From Nannocystis bainbridge (GTDB taxonomy: Bacteria; Myxococcota_A; Polyangia; Nannocystales; Nannocystaceae): DNA of 64,000 nt. A program made the position numbers and the translations under genes. Under the pieces are notes generated by a model that had not been told where the DNA came from, ran no database searches, and saw nothing but the letters and a program-made list of their open reading frames with translations. Below are positions 16,339 to 25,098 of the stretch, piece after piece; the stretch's first letter is position 1, and each line of letters starts with the position of its first letter. The DNA lies in NCBI RefSeq assembly GCF_028368995.1, contig NZ_JAQNDL010000001.1, positions 4,304,001 to 4,368,000 on the forward strand, in the 5' to 3' direction.

Positions 16339-18345
16339 GTGGCCTACGTCGTCCTCGCCCGCAAGTACCGCCCGCAGCGCTTCGCCGACCTCGTCGGCCA
16401 GGAGCACGTGACGCGCACGCTGGCGAACGCGATCGCCCACGACCGGGTCCACCACGCTTACCTCTTCTGCGGCGCGCGCGGCCTCGGCAAGACCACGGCC
16501 GCGCGGCTGCTCGCCAAGTGCCTGGTGTGCGTCGAGGGCCCGACGATCGACCCGTGCAACGTCTGCAGCGAGTGCGTCGCGGTCACCGAGGGCCGCTCGG
16601 TCGACGTCATCGAGATCGACGGCGCCAGCAACAACCGCGTCGAGGACGTTCGCAACATCCGCGAGCAGGTCCGCTACCTGCCGCAGACCGCCCGCCGCAA
16701 GATCTACATCATCGACGAGGTGCACATGCTGACCGGCTCGGCCTTCAACGCGCTGTTGAAGACGCTCGAGGAGCCGCCGCCGCACGTCACCTTCATCTTC
16801 GCCACCACCGAGGTCCACGAGCTGCCGGCGACGATCCTCTCGCGAGTGTCGCGCTTCGATTTCCGCCGGCTGTCGAGCGCGCAGCTCGTCGGTCACCTCA
16901 AGTCGATCCTCGCCCGCGAGGGCGTCAGCGTCGAGGAGGCCGGGCTCTACACGGTCGCCCGCGCCGGTGACGGCTCGGTGCGCGACTCGCTGACGCTGCT
17001 CGACAAGGTCATCGCCTTCGCCAGCGACACCGGGAAGGTCAGCGCCGAGGAGGTCCGGGTCGTGCTCGGGGTCCCGAGCACGCTCGCGGTCGCCGGCCTC
17101 GTCGAGGCGGTGCTGGCCCGCGACGCCACCCTCACCTTGCGGCGCTTCGACGAGATCTTCACCTCCGGGCAAGATCTCCTGGCCCTCGCCCTCGAGCTCC
17201 TCAAGCACCTCCGCGACCTCACCGTCGTCAAGCTGACCGGCAGCCGCGACGTCCTGCTCGACGCCTCCGACCAGGAGTTCGAGCACCTCGGCCGCCAGGC
17301 CGCCGACGTCGAGGCCACCGCGCTGTCGCAGCTGTTCGACCGCTTCACCCGGGTCGTCGACGCCCTGCAGCGCACGCGCGTACCGCGGCTCGTGCTCGAG
17401 ATGGGTCTGCTCGACCTGGTCCACACCGAACCGCTCATGCCGCTCGGCGATCTCCTCGATCGCCTGGAGCAGATCTCGGCCCCGGGTCCGGGTCCGGGCG
17501 GCGGCGGCGGCGGCGGGTTCGCGCCCGGAGGGCCGCCGTCTCGCGGTTCGGGTGAGGCACCCAGACCTCAGCGACAGGCCCCAGATTTTCCGCCGCGGCC
17601 CCCGCAGCGCGCGAGCGGCGGGGACTCGATCGACAGCTTCCTCGCCAACCTGAAGCCGCCCATGAGCGCGGCTGCGAGCGCGCCGCCGCAATCGGTGAGT
17701 CCTCCGCCGCAACCGGCAAGCCCTCCGCCGCAGCGGCCGCCAGACCCACCGCGGGAGTCGGTCCCGCGAGCCGCTGCGCCCCCCGCTCCGACGCCCGTAC
17801 GCCGCCCGGAGCCCTCGCCGCCACCTCCGGCACCGCCTCCGCCGCAAGCGGCAGCCGTCGCAGCCGCGGCGGCCGAGGCGTGCGCCGTGTGCCCAGGCAG
17901 CCCGCGCGAGGCCACCGGCATGGCGATCGCCTGGGCCAGCCTGCCGCCGTTCGTGGCGTGGGAGGAGTTCCTGAACCGGGTGCGCCGCGAAGAGATGGCG
18001 ATCTTCGCCCTGCTGGCCGAGTTCGGGCTCCTGGGCCTCGGCGAGGGGGTCGTCCGGCTGATCGGCAGTACCTATTATCGCGACATGCTCCAGCAACACC
18101 GGGGGCAGATCGACGAGGCGCTGCATCTGCACATGGGGATGCCGTTCCGCCTCGAGCTGGTCGAGGGCGAGCCAGTGCTGCCGGAGACGCCGAGCCTGCG
18201 CCAGATCGAGCGCCAGCGGCAGGAGGCGCTACAGGCCGAGGTGCTGCAGGAGGCGCGCACGCACCCGCAGATCCAGGCGCTCCTGGCCCAATTCGAGGGG
18301 CAGCTCAAGCAGGTCCGGCCGCTGGGAGCGCCGCAGGCCAAGTGA
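16339..18345 (+). CDS. dnaX: DNA polymerase III gamma/tau subunit
   Basis: Clamp-loader ATPase that assembles the sliding clamp and links polymerase to helicase. GTG 16339 starts VAYVVLARKYRPQRFADLVGQEHV. GARGLGKTTAA (residues ~45-55) is Walker A. C-x(n)-CNVCSEC is the zinc module, IYIIDEVHMLTGSAFNALLKTLEEPP is Walker B with DExH, and FATTEVHELPATILSRVSRFDFR is the sensor-1/SRC region. A Pro/Ala-rich linker spans about 380-520, followed by a C-terminal tau-like domain (PFVAWEEFLNRVRREEMAIFALLAEFG). 668 residues, a normal length. Heads an apparent dnaX-ebfC-recR operon. No programmed-frameshift slippery run is evident, so gamma may not be made separately. Confidence 0.97.
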   Translation: MAYVVLARKYRPQRFADLVGQEHVTRTLANAIAHDRVHHAYLFCGARGLGKTTAARLLAKCLVCVEGPTIDPCNVCSECVAVTEGRSVDVIEIDGASNNRVEDVRNIREQVRYLPQTARRKIYIIDEVHMLTGSAFNALLKTLEEPPPHVTFIFATTEVHELPATILSRVSRFDFRRLSSAQLVGHLKSILAREGVSVEEAGLYTVARAGDGSVRDSLTLLDKVIAFASDTGKVSAEEVRVVLGVPSTLAVAGLVEAVLARDATLTLRRFDEIFTSGQDLLALALELLKHLRDLTVVKLTGSRDVLLDASDQEFEHLGRQAADVEATALSQLFDRFTRVVDALQRTRVPRLVLEMGLLDLVHTEPLMPLGDLLDRLEQISAPGPGPGGGGGGGFAPGGPPSRGSGEAPRPQRQAPDFPPRPPQRASGGDSIDSFLANLKPPMSAAASAPPQSVSPPPQPASPPPQRPPDPPRESVPRAAAPPAPTPVRRPEPSPPPPAPPPPQAAAVAAAAAEACAVCPGSPREATGMAIAWASLPPFVAWEEFLNRVRREEMAIFALLAEFGLLGLGEGVVRLIGSTYYRDMLQQHRGQIDEALHLHMGMPFRLELVEGEPVLPETPSLRQIERQRQEALQAEVLQEARTHPQIQALLAQFEGQLKQVRPLGAPQAK

Positions 18346-18433
18346 GCGACCGGAGCCAGGCAAGGGCGCTCAGGCGGGGCCACCGAGCCTTTTGGACCTG
18401 TGCCCCGGCGCTTTCCGGAGTAGGATGAGGCTC

Positions 18434-18760
18434 ATGAGCGAGTTTGACCTCGGAGCAATGATGCGGCAGGCGCAGGTTTTGCGCCAGCAGCTCGAGAGCA
18501 TGCAGCAGAACCTCGACCACGAGGTGGTCGAGGGCAGCGCGGGCAGCGGCCTGGTCAAGGCCAAGGCCTCGGGGACGCAGCGGCTCATCAGCATCGAGCT
18601 CGCCCCGGCGGCGATGACCGAGGACCGCGAGATGGTGCAGGACCTGATCGTCGCCGCGGTCAACAACGCGCTCGACAAGGCCAAGTCGCTGCAGCAGCAA
18701 CGGGTCGGCCACTTGATCCCTCCGGGCATGATGGGCCCCGGCGGCTTCCCCGGCCTGTGA
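18434..18760 (+). CDS. ebfC: YbaB/EbfC nucleoid-associated protein
   Basis: 108-residue DNA-binding protein that forms tweezer-shaped dimers. The frame opens earlier, but ATG 18434 gives MSEFDLGAMMRQAQVLRQQLESMQQ, the standard family start with the M-x-Q-A-x-x-(M/L)-Q helix. VEGSAGSGLVKAKASGTQRLISIELAP is the central strand region, then DREMVQDLIVAAVNNALDKAKSL. The stop shares bases with the recR GTG (overlap of 4), so translation is coupled. The dnaX-ebfC-recR order is widely conserved in bacteria. Confidence 0.95.
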   Translation: MSEFDLGAMMRQAQVLRQQLESMQQNLDHEVVEGSAGSGLVKAKASGTQRLISIELAPAAMTEDREMVQDLIVAAVNNALDKAKSLQQQRVGHLIPPGMMGPGGFPGL

Positions 18761-19362
18761 CCGGCGACGACGCGCAAAACCCCCTGCAGCGCCTGGCGGC
18801 GCTGCTGACCCGCTTGCCAGGGATCGGCGAAAAGACCGCGATGCGCCTGGCGCTGTCGCTGGTCAAGGCCGATGGCGACTACGTGACGGCGCTGGCCGAC
18901 GCGATCGCGGGCGTGCATCGTCAGGTCGGGCTGTGCGAGGTCTGCTTCGACCTGTGCAGCGGCGGGATCTGCGAGCGCTGCCGCGACAGGCGCCGCGACA
19001 CCGGCATCATCTGCGTCGTGGCGCAGCCGCAGGACCGGATGGCCATCGAGCGCACCGGCGCGTATCACGGGCTTTACCACGTGCTCCACGGGGTACTCGA
19101 CCCGCTCGGCGGCATCGGCCCCGACGAGCTGCGGGTCAAGGAGCTGCTGCGGCGGCTGCAGGGCGACGGTGTCCGCGAGGTCATCGTCGCCACGAGCCCC
19201 AACGTCGAGGGTGACGCCACCGCGGTGTATCTGGCGAAGCTGCTGCGCCCGCTGGGGGTTCAGGTCTCGCGGATCGCCAGCGGGGTCGCCGTTGGTGGAG
19301 AGCTCGAGTACGCCGACATGAACACCTTGAATCGGGCGCTCGCGGATCGGCGCGCGCTGTAG
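18757..19362 (+). CDS. recR: Recombination mediator RecR
   Basis: RecFOR-pathway ring protein that helps load RecA at gaps. 201 residues as expected. The helix-hairpin-helix LLTRLPGIGEKTAMRLALSLV is followed by the Cys4 zinc finger CEVCFDLCSGGICERC. The Toprim domain has ICVVAQPQDRMAIERTGAYHGLYHVLHGVLDPLGGIGPDELRV and REVIVATSPNVEGDATAVYL, and the C-terminal VSRIASGVAVGGELEYADMNTLNRAL motif is complete. GTG 18757 overlaps the ebfC stop. recF is also in this window (51957), so two components of the pathway flank the origin region. Confidence 0.97.
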   Translation: MTGDDAQNPLQRLAALLTRLPGIGEKTAMRLALSLVKADGDYVTALADAIAGVHRQVGLCEVCFDLCSGGICERCRDRRRDTGIICVVAQPQDRMAIERTGAYHGLYHVLHGVLDPLGGIGPDELRVKELLRRLQGDGVREVIVATSPNVEGDATAVYLAKLLRPLGVQVSRIASGVAVGGELEYADMNTLNRALADRRAL

Positions 19363-19617
19363 GGCCCGAGGGCGCGCGGAACGACTCGTCGCGAAGTCGG
19401 GGGTCTCGATGCCCACGCGCGCCATGGCCGCGGCACGCGGTCGAAGCGCCGCGCGCTCGTGTGACCTTGAAGGTCGGGCCATGGTCACGGAGACGCTTTA
19501 CGCCATCGTCGTCGAAGGCTGCCATCCGTGATGGACTTGCCCGGATGACTTTGTTACGGTTTTGGCGCCCATGGACATAGGTCCGGGTCCCCACGTCGAG
19601 CATCAGGAGTCTCACCC

Positions 19618-20106
19618 TTGAACCCGCTGAATCCCCAGCTCGTGATGTATGAAGTGCAGCAGAAGCAGATCCAGGTGGTCGCTGAGCGTCTGCATCAGGA
19701 CTCGCGAGCGAGAACGATTCTCCTCATCGACAAGAACGGACAGCTCGTCGCCGCCGCAGGCGACAGCGCCGCCCTCGACACGACCTCGTTGAGCTCTCTG
19801 GTCGCCGGCAACGTCGCCGCCACCGGTGGCATCGCCCAACTGCTGCGCGAGGACGAGTTCACCGCCCAGTTCCACGAGGGCAAGGGCATGTCGATCCACA
19901 TGTCGCTGGTGGGTCGGCGGATCATCCTGGTCGTGCTGTTCGACAAGAACACCACGCAGGGCTTGGTGCGCCTCCGCGTCAAGAAAGCTCAGGACGAGTT
20001 GGTCCCGATCTTCGAAGAGTTGGCGAAGCTGGCGACGACGCAGCCGTCCAGCCCGTTCGGGACGGAGATCACCGACCAGGACATCGACAACCTGTTCAAC
20101 GACTAG
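19618..20106 (+). CDS. mglB: MglB, Roadblock/LC7 GTPase-activating protein
   Basis: GAP for the polarity GTPase MglA; marks the lagging cell pole in gliding myxobacteria. The Roadblock fold shows QLVMYE at residues 7-12, ARTILLIDKNGQLVAAAGD, DTTSLSSLVAGNVAATGGIAQLL, FHEGKGMSIHMSLVGRRIILVVLFD and LGLVRLRVKKAQDEL. The acidic end TDQDIDNLFND is the conserved C-terminal helix. From memory this is very close to Myxococcus xanthus MglB along its whole length. The start is taken as TTG 19618, which gives six residues before QLVMYE; the ATG at codon 9 would cut into the conserved part. 162 residues. The stop is 12 bases before mglA. Confidence 0.95.
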   Translation: MNPLNPQLVMYEVQQKQIQVVAERLHQDSRARTILLIDKNGQLVAAAGDSAALDTTSLSSLVAGNVAATGGIAQLLREDEFTAQFHEGKGMSIHMSLVGRRIILVVLFDKNTTQGLVRLRVKKAQDELVPIFEELAKLATTQPSSPFGTEITDQDIDNLFND

Positions 20107-20115
20107 CGAGAACCG

Positions 20116-20703
20116 ATGTCGTTCATCAACTACAGCTCGCGCGAGATCAACTGCAAGCTCGTCTATTACGGGCCAGGACTCTGCGGCAAGACGACGAACC
20201 TGCAGTACATCTACAACAAGACGCGTCCGGAGGCGAAGGGCAAGATGATCTCGCTCGCCACCGAGACCGAGCGGACCTTGTTCTTCGACTTCCTGCCCCT
20301 CAGCCTCGGCGAGATCCGCGGCTTCAAGACGCGCTTCCACCTGTACACCGTCCCGGGCCAGGTGTTCTACGACGCGAGCCGCAAGCTGATCCTCAAGGGC
20401 GTCGACGGCGTGTGCTTCGTCGCCGACTCGCAAGACGCCCGCTACGACGCCAACATCGAGAGCCTCGAGAACCTGCGGATCAACCTCCAGGAGCAGGGCT
20501 ACGACCTCGATAAGCTGCCGTACGTGATGCAGTACAACAAGCGCGACCTCCCGAACGCGATGACGATCGAGGAGCTGTCCTCCACGCTCAACCCGACTCG
20601 CGTCCCCGAGTTCGAGGCCATCGCACCGAACGGTCAGGGCGTGTTCGACACGCTCAAGGCGCTCGCCAAGCAAGTGCTCGCCGAGCTGCGCAAGGGCACC
20701 TGA
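20116..20703 (+). CDS. mglA: MglA, Ras-like polarity GTPase
   Basis: Cytoplasmic GTPase that sets front-rear polarity for gliding and type IV pilus motility. 195 residues, the normal size. GPGLCGKTTN is the P-loop (residues 19-28), FDFLPLSLGEIRGFKTRFHLYTVPGQVFYDASRKLILKGVDGV covers both switch regions with the MglA-type PGQ, and MQYNKRDLPNA carries the NKxD guanine motif. The residue after PGQ is V-F-Y, as in myxobacterial MglA. mglB precedes it as in Myxococcus, so the GAP and GTPase are cotranscribed. Strong evidence that the organism is capable of, or descended from, a gliding bacterium. Confidence 0.97.
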   Translation: MSFINYSSREINCKLVYYGPGLCGKTTNLQYIYNKTRPEAKGKMISLATETERTLFFDFLPLSLGEIRGFKTRFHLYTVPGQVFYDASRKLILKGVDGVCFVADSQDARYDANIESLENLRINLQEQGYDLDKLPYVMQYNKRDLPNAMTIEELSSTLNPTRVPEFEAIAPNGQGVFDTLKALAKQVLAELRKGT

Positions 20704-21027
20704 TCCAGCGCGAGCGCAGCTCGCTCTCTGCTGTATTTCCGGACATGTTGCAACGGACAGGTCCCTTGCGACAGCCGCTTGTGGTGATCGCCGGCGCCGG
20801 TCGCGTGGCATGTCCGCGTGGAGATTAAAGTCACGGTTCATGGAGACGCGACTGCAGGCGGTGACGCTCTCCACCGCGGGACACCGGCCGCTCGCTCGAC
20901 GCGTTCTCCGCCTTACGGGCGCGAGAGGCCGAATTAATCAGTTGGAGCGCCTCTAACGCTGTGTATTATCCCCTCGTGTGGTCGCGCAGCCTCGCGCGAG
21001 CCGCCTGACCGAAGCGGAAGCCCCATC
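20704..21027. other. 324-bp intergenic region after mglBA
   Basis: No gene seen. Imperfect hairpin-family elements (GGACATG...GGACAGG...GCATGTCC) lie between 20742 and 20822 and could end the mglBA transcript. The 3' half (AATTAATCAG near 20934 and TGTATTAT at 20961) is AT-richer than its surroundings and is a plausible promoter for the following gene, but I cannot define boxes with confidence. Confidence 0.4.
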
Positions 21028-21948
21028 ATGGCCACGGAAGAATGGATTCAGGAGTCCCTCGCGCGGCTCGAGAGCCTCGAAGAGGAGCGGAAGAAGCACG
21101 AGGACGCGCTGGAGACTGCCAGCGATCCCGCCACGCTCCGCATGCACACGCAGGCCGTCGAGCGCCTCGAGGTGAAGATCCGGGCGCTCTACGCCGAGCT
21201 CGAAGCCGTCGCCGCTCAGGATGGTGGTGACGACTCCGACGACGATGCCGATGTCGCCGACAGCGACGACGACCTCGACGCCGCGCCCGAGCCGGTGCCC
21301 GTTCGTGCCGCGCCCGCCCGTCCCGCTCCCGCGCCGGCCGCTGCGCCCACGGCTTCTCCGTTCGGCTCCGCCGCGCCCGCGGCCTCTCCGTTCGGCTCCG
21401 CCGCGCCCGCAACCTCTCCGTTCGGCTCCGCTGCGCCCGCGGCGGCATCGTTCGACTCGGCACCGGTCTCGCCGTTCGGCGAAGTGCCCGCCGCGGCCCC
21501 GTTCGCCTCGGCCCCCGCCGAAATCCCCGCGTTCTCCCCGTCGCCCGCGGCCTCGTTCGACGCCGGCGACGATGTCGAGAGCAGCGGCTCGGGCAGCAAG
21601 ATCGGCATCATCATCGGCCTCGTCCTCGTGATCGGCGGCGCCGGTGCGTACTTCGCCCTCGGCCGCAAACCCGCCGAGGAGCCGGCCCCGCAGGTCGCTC
21701 CCACCGAGATCAAGGTGATCAAGAGCGGCGAGGTCCCGCCCGACACGCAGGGCCCGCGCACCGCCAAGGGCGGCGAAATCGACGCGACCCACGGCGCCCA
21801 CATCAAGGAGACGGACCGCCGTCCCAGCGGTGGCAGCGGCGGCGGCAGCAGCAACACCGCGCCCTCGTCGACCGAGCCGAAGAAGAAGAAGGAAGACAAG
21901 GCCACGAAGATCGAGTCGACCGACGACCCGCTGGCCGGCATCCGCTGA
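21028..21948 (+). CDS. Coiled-coil, single-pass membrane protein of unknown function
   Basis: 306 residues, no recognised family. Residues 1-65 form a charged coiled coil (WIQESLARLESLEEERKKHEDALE...VERLEVKIRALYAELEAV). An acidic run (DDSDDDADVADSDDDLD) and a Pro/Ala-rich segment follow, with three exact-frame 10-residue repeats (ASPFGSAAPA). One membrane helix (IGIIIGLVLVIGGAGAYFAL, ~193-212) leads to a charged, Ser/Gly-rich C-terminus. With no signal peptide, the coiled coil is probably cytoplasmic and the tail periplasmic. This layout recalls polarity or envelope scaffolds in this phylum, but that is speculation. A strong hairpin (21971-22000) follows the stop. Confidence 0.7.
   Translation: MATEEWIQESLARLESLEEERKKHEDALETASDPATLRMHTQAVERLEVKIRALYAELEAVAAQDGGDDSDDDADVADSDDDLDAAPEPVPVRAAPARPAPAPAAAPTASPFGSAAPAASPFGSAAPATSPFGSAAPAAASFDSAPVSPFGEVPAAAPFASAPAEIPAFSPSPAASFDAGDDVESSGSGSKIGIIIGLVLVIGGAGAYFALGRKPAEEPAPQVAPTEIKVIKSGEVPPDTQGPRTAKGGEIDATHGAHIKETDRRPSGGSGGGSSNTAPSSTEPKKKKEDKATKIESTDDPLAGIR
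21352..21441 (+). repeat. Three tandem 30-bp in-frame repeats
   Basis: Units 21352-21381, 21382-21411 and 21412-21441 are nearly identical (CTCCGTTCGGCTCCGC core) and each encodes a 10-residue ASPFGSAAPA-type unit. The low divergence implies recent expansion inside the disordered linker. Confidence 0.85.
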
Positions 21949-21970
21949 GCCTCCTTCCCGTGCCTGCCTC

Positions 21971-22000
21971 AAGGGCCATGTCGCTTGCGACATGGCCCTT
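21971..22000. terminator. 14-bp-stem hairpin after the coiled-coil gene
   Basis: Stem AAGGGCCATGTCGC pairs perfectly with GCGACATGGCCCTT across a 2-base loop. Lying 22 bases after the stop at 21948, it is the strongest dyad in this gap and a likely transcription end, though no T-run follows. The core CATGTCGC/GCGACATG is the G/C variant of the dispersed hairpin family. Confidence 0.6.
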
Positions 22001-22317
22001 CGCACATCTGGAGAGCGATTACTGGCTGTGCCTGGGGACCGATGAACGCTTCGATCGGGTCCTCGGTCGGCGGCGATCGTGCCACCACGAGCGCGTCATA
22101 CCTCGCGCGTCGCTCGTCAGGGCTGCCTCGAACCTCGTCTCAAGATCGTCGCGTCAGAGGACGGGCATCGGATTTCGGCCCGCATGCCTCCAGCTCTCTT
22201 TGACCTGGCAGACATCGGTCCGCGAGTCCGCGTCGCGTCACCACCTGCCGTCGAGCGAAGAGCCGCGCCTCGCTCACGGCGACGCTCGCGTGCGTCACCG
22301 AAGCGACAGCGAACCGC
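22001..22317. other. 317-bp gap between convergent genes
   Basis: No open frame with convincing coding character; several short overlapping frames only. Base composition is less GC-extreme than the flanking genes. I see nothing further that I can name. Confidence 0.4.
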
Positions 22318-24051
22318 TCACTTCTCGTCGCTCTTCGGCTTCGGCGGCGCGCGGAACACCGGAGAGGGGCCCGTCGAGGGCGTCGAGCCGATCGCCGGCA
22401 GATCGAGCCGCGTCGTCCCGCGCGTGGGCAGGCCCGTGCGGGGCAACGCAGTGCCATGCGGCGGAGTGCTGACGTTGTTGAGCGACGGCAAGCTCGGCGC
22501 TGGCGGCTTGCTCGGCTCGTTGGTCGGCAACACGCCCAGCAGCGTCTGACGCCGGCGCACCATCGGCGCGTCGCTGTCAGGCTTGGCCTCGGGCGCGCTC
22601 GCGGCCGGCGTCACCGGCCCGGCCATGAACAGCGAAGTGGCGCGCGGAGCCGGGGCCGGCGGCACCGCGGCGGGAGCGGCCGGCCTCTCGGACTTCAGCT
22701 CGGGCGCGGCCCCCGGCGTGAACGGCATCGTCCCGCCGACGCGCGGCACCCCGATGATCGGCGGCGCCACAGGCAGCGGCGTGTGGCCGATGTCCGGCAT
22801 GATGAGGCTGGGCGGCGCCATCGGACCCGCGGGCACCTCGGAAGACAGCGCGGCGGCCACCGAGTCGATGCGGGGCTTCGAGTCGTCGCTGTTGCGATCG
22901 CGGAGCAGCTCCGACAGCGGCGGCGCCGACGTGTGCGGCATCGAGAACAGATCGATCTCGAGGCCCGGATGCGGCGCGTCGGGGTCGCGCTCGATCGGCG
23001 CCGTGGGCTTCGGCGGCGCCGCGGCGGGCACCGGCGCGGACGCCATCGGCCCGGTCTCGGCCGCCACGAACCGCCGCGTCGGCTCGGCGATCTCGGAGCG
23101 CGCGTCGTTCAGGGCCGTCTCGGTGGCCGTCGGCTCGCCGCCGCTGCCGATCTCGCCCGACACGATCTCGCTGGCCGCCGCCTCGCTCGAGACCACGATC
23201 GTCGTGCGCCGCGAACGGGCGCGACGCTCGCGACGCAGCTGCGCCTCGAGGTAGTCCTGCAGACCCTTGCGAGCGCGCTTGATCAGGTCGTCGGTCACCG
23301 GGTCGACCGCCGCGTCCTTGATAGCGATCTGCACCTGCTCGAGCAGCACCGACGCCTCGTCGATGCGCTCGAGCTTCTGCAGCGCGAGCGCCTGCGCGGC
23401 GAGGATCCGCGGGTTGTCGCCGATCGTCTTGCGCGCCGCCTCGACGTAGGCCAGCGCCTGCTTGAACTTCTTGCTCTCGATCGCCAGGACGATGCCGAGA
23501 TCGAGCTGGTCGCGCGGCCCGAGCAGGCCCGCCGTCGTCAGCTTCTGCAACAGGTCGCGGGCCTTGCCGCGCTCACCGGCGAGCACGTGCGCGTGGGCCT
23601 GCGCGCTGATCAACATCACCGCCTCGGGCTGGCCACACAGCTCGGCCGTCTCGGCGAAGCCGGCTGCGGCCGCGTGGCCGTCGCCCAGCTTGAGGTTGAG
23701 CAGCGCGAGCTGCAGCGTGCGCCACGCGGCCGGCGCGAACAGGCGGACGATCGGCCGCGTGGGCAACTCCGTGATCAGCTCGCTCGCGCGAGAGCGATCG
23801 GCGGCCAGCACCTCGCGGCCGAGCGCTTCGAGTCGGCCCGTCACCAGGCCCGGCAGCAGCAGGAACACACCGAAGCCCGCGAGCACGAAGCTGACGCGCG
23901 TCGGCGTCGTCGACATCAGCAGCCCGATCAGGACGAGGACCCCCGGCACGGCCCACTGCACGACCTTCCCCTGGACGGGGCGGGGGCTCCGCAGCCAGAG
24001 ATGCTGCGGGACCACGACGGCCGGGAGCTCGCTGTGTTTGGGACCTGCCAT
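22318..24051 (-). CDS. Membrane-anchored TPR-like protein with long disordered tail
   Basis: 577 residues. Two adjacent membrane helices at about residues 31-70 (VVQWAVPGVLVLIGLLM; VSFVLAGFGVFLLLPGLV) anchor it. Residues ~85-270 form a helical-repeat region of TPR type (WRTLQLALLNLKLGDGHAAAAGFAETAELCGQPEAV; AHAHVLAGERGKARDLLQKL; ALQKLERIDEASVLLEQV). The remaining ~300 residues are a Pro/Ala/Ser-rich, probably unstructured tail. No signal peptide; the TPRs are most likely cytoplasmic. It is transcribed divergently from the M48-like/dynamin operon with a 120-base shared upstream region, which suggests, without proving, a functional link to those membrane-remodelling genes. Confidence 0.75.
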   Translation of the reverse strand: MAGPKHSELPAVVVPQHLWLRSPRPVQGKVVQWAVPGVLVLIGLLMSTTPTRVSFVLAGFGVFLLLPGLVTGRLEALGREVLAADRSRASELITELPTRPIVRLFAPAAWRTLQLALLNLKLGDGHAAAAGFAETAELCGQPEAVMLISAQAHAHVLAGERGKARDLLQKLTTAGLLGPRDQLDLGIVLAIESKKFKQALAYVEAARKTIGDNPRILAAQALALQKLERIDEASVLLEQVQIAIKDAAVDPVTDDLIKRARKGLQDYLEAQLRRERRARSRRTTIVVSSEAAASEIVSGEIGSGGEPTATETALNDARSEIAEPTRRFVAAETGPMASAPVPAAAPPKPTAPIERDPDAPHPGLEIDLFSMPHTSAPPLSELLRDRNSDDSKPRIDSVAAALSSEVPAGPMAPPSLIMPDIGHTPLPVAPPIIGVPRVGGTMPFTPGAAPELKSERPAAPAAVPPAPAPRATSLFMAGPVTPAASAPEAKPDSDAPMVRRRQTLLGVLPTNEPSKPPAPSLPSLNNVSTPPHGTALPRTGLPTRGTTRLDLPAIGSTPSTGPSPVFRAPPKPKSDEK

Positions 24052-24171
24052 GAGTTATCCGCAGCCGGGCATACCTAGATCGGCGCAGCCCTGCAAGCTA
24101 GTTTGCGCCCGCGCCGGCTTTTCGGGCGGACCGGCGACAGATCGCGTGGCACGCCTGCTAGAATCGCTCCG

Positions 24172-25098
24172 GTGAGCTCCCCACTCGACCTCGGCCGCTT
24201 CGTCCAGCGCCGTCAGCTCCGCGGCTACGAACAGGACCTCGCCCGCGGCAGCTACGCCTACGGTGTCGATCTTCGCCGCTTCCAGTGGCTCAGCCAATCG
24301 CTGGCGGCCCAAACCGCCATGCGCGCGCTCGAATTGCGGTGGAGTGAACATGCGACGTCGCTGATGACCGCAGGGGACCTACAGTACCCCGAAGGTGCCG
24401 AGAGTCTCCCGATTCTGCAAGAGCTCATCGGGATCGCCGAGCTCCTGCGAGCCGGTTTACCCGGCATCCGCTTCGTCTCTGCGAAGGCCCGCGCGTCGGG
24501 TATGTGGCCGCTCGTGGCGCCGCTCTCCAACTCTCGCGGTGGCGACGCTTGGCTCGTCCTCGACCACGACCGCCTGCAAGCAGAGGCCCCGGAGGTCCGC
24601 GCTTTCTTCCTCGCGCAGGGCCTCGCTCATCTGCAATGCGGCCACGGTGGCCTGTTCATGGCGCATCTCATGAGCGCGCGCGACCGCGTCACGCACGGCC
24701 TCGTCCGCGCCTTGCTCCGCTCGTGGAGTCAGGTCGCCGTTTTCTCGGCCGACCGCGCCGGCCTGCTCGCCGCGGGCGAGCTCGAACCCGCGTTGCTCGC
24801 CCTCGATCGACGCGGCAGGCCGCAGCCCGACTGGCTGCCCACGTTCTCGCCGCGAGCCGAGCGCGAGCGCGCCTTACGAGAGTTCGAGCGCAGCCGCGTC
24901 GTCGCGCGCATTCGCTCGCAACAACGCCACCGCCGCGAGCGAATCCCACCCGAGGAGATCGTCGCGGCGCTCGAGAGCGGCGAGGTCCCCGGCGCCGCTG
25001 CGCAGCCGGCGGACGCACCCGCCGCCGAGGTCCCGGCCGACGCCTGGCCGCTCGCGCGCTGTGATCAGCGCCTCACCACGCGACTGAGGCTCCTGTGA
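24172..25098 (+). CDS. M48-like protein without HExxH motif
   Basis: 308 residues from GTG 24172 (VSSPLDLGRFVQRRQLRG). The segment ALLRSWSQVAVFSADRAGLLAAGELEPALLAL closely resembles the third zinc-ligand helix of M48-family peptidases (R.sEfsADRaGLlaag). However, the region where HExxH should lie reads FFLAQGLAHLQCGHGGLFMAHLM, without that motif. LRGYEQDLARGSYAYGVDLRRFQWLSQSLAAQTAMRALELRW is like the pro-region of such enzymes. It may be a catalytically dead relative that acts as a structural partner. The stop overlaps the first dynamin gene (TGATG), so the products are probably made together. Confidence 0.65.
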   Translation: MSSPLDLGRFVQRRQLRGYEQDLARGSYAYGVDLRRFQWLSQSLAAQTAMRALELRWSEHATSLMTAGDLQYPEGAESLPILQELIGIAELLRAGLPGIRFVSAKARASGMWPLVAPLSNSRGGDAWLVLDHDRLQAEAPEVRAFFLAQGLAHLQCGHGGLFMAHLMSARDRVTHGLVRALLRSWSQVAVFSADRAGLLAAGELEPALLALDRRGRPQPDWLPTFSPRAERERALREFERSRVVARIRSQQRHRRERIPPEEIVAALESGEVPGAAAQPADAPAAEVPADAWPLARCDQRLTTRLRLL

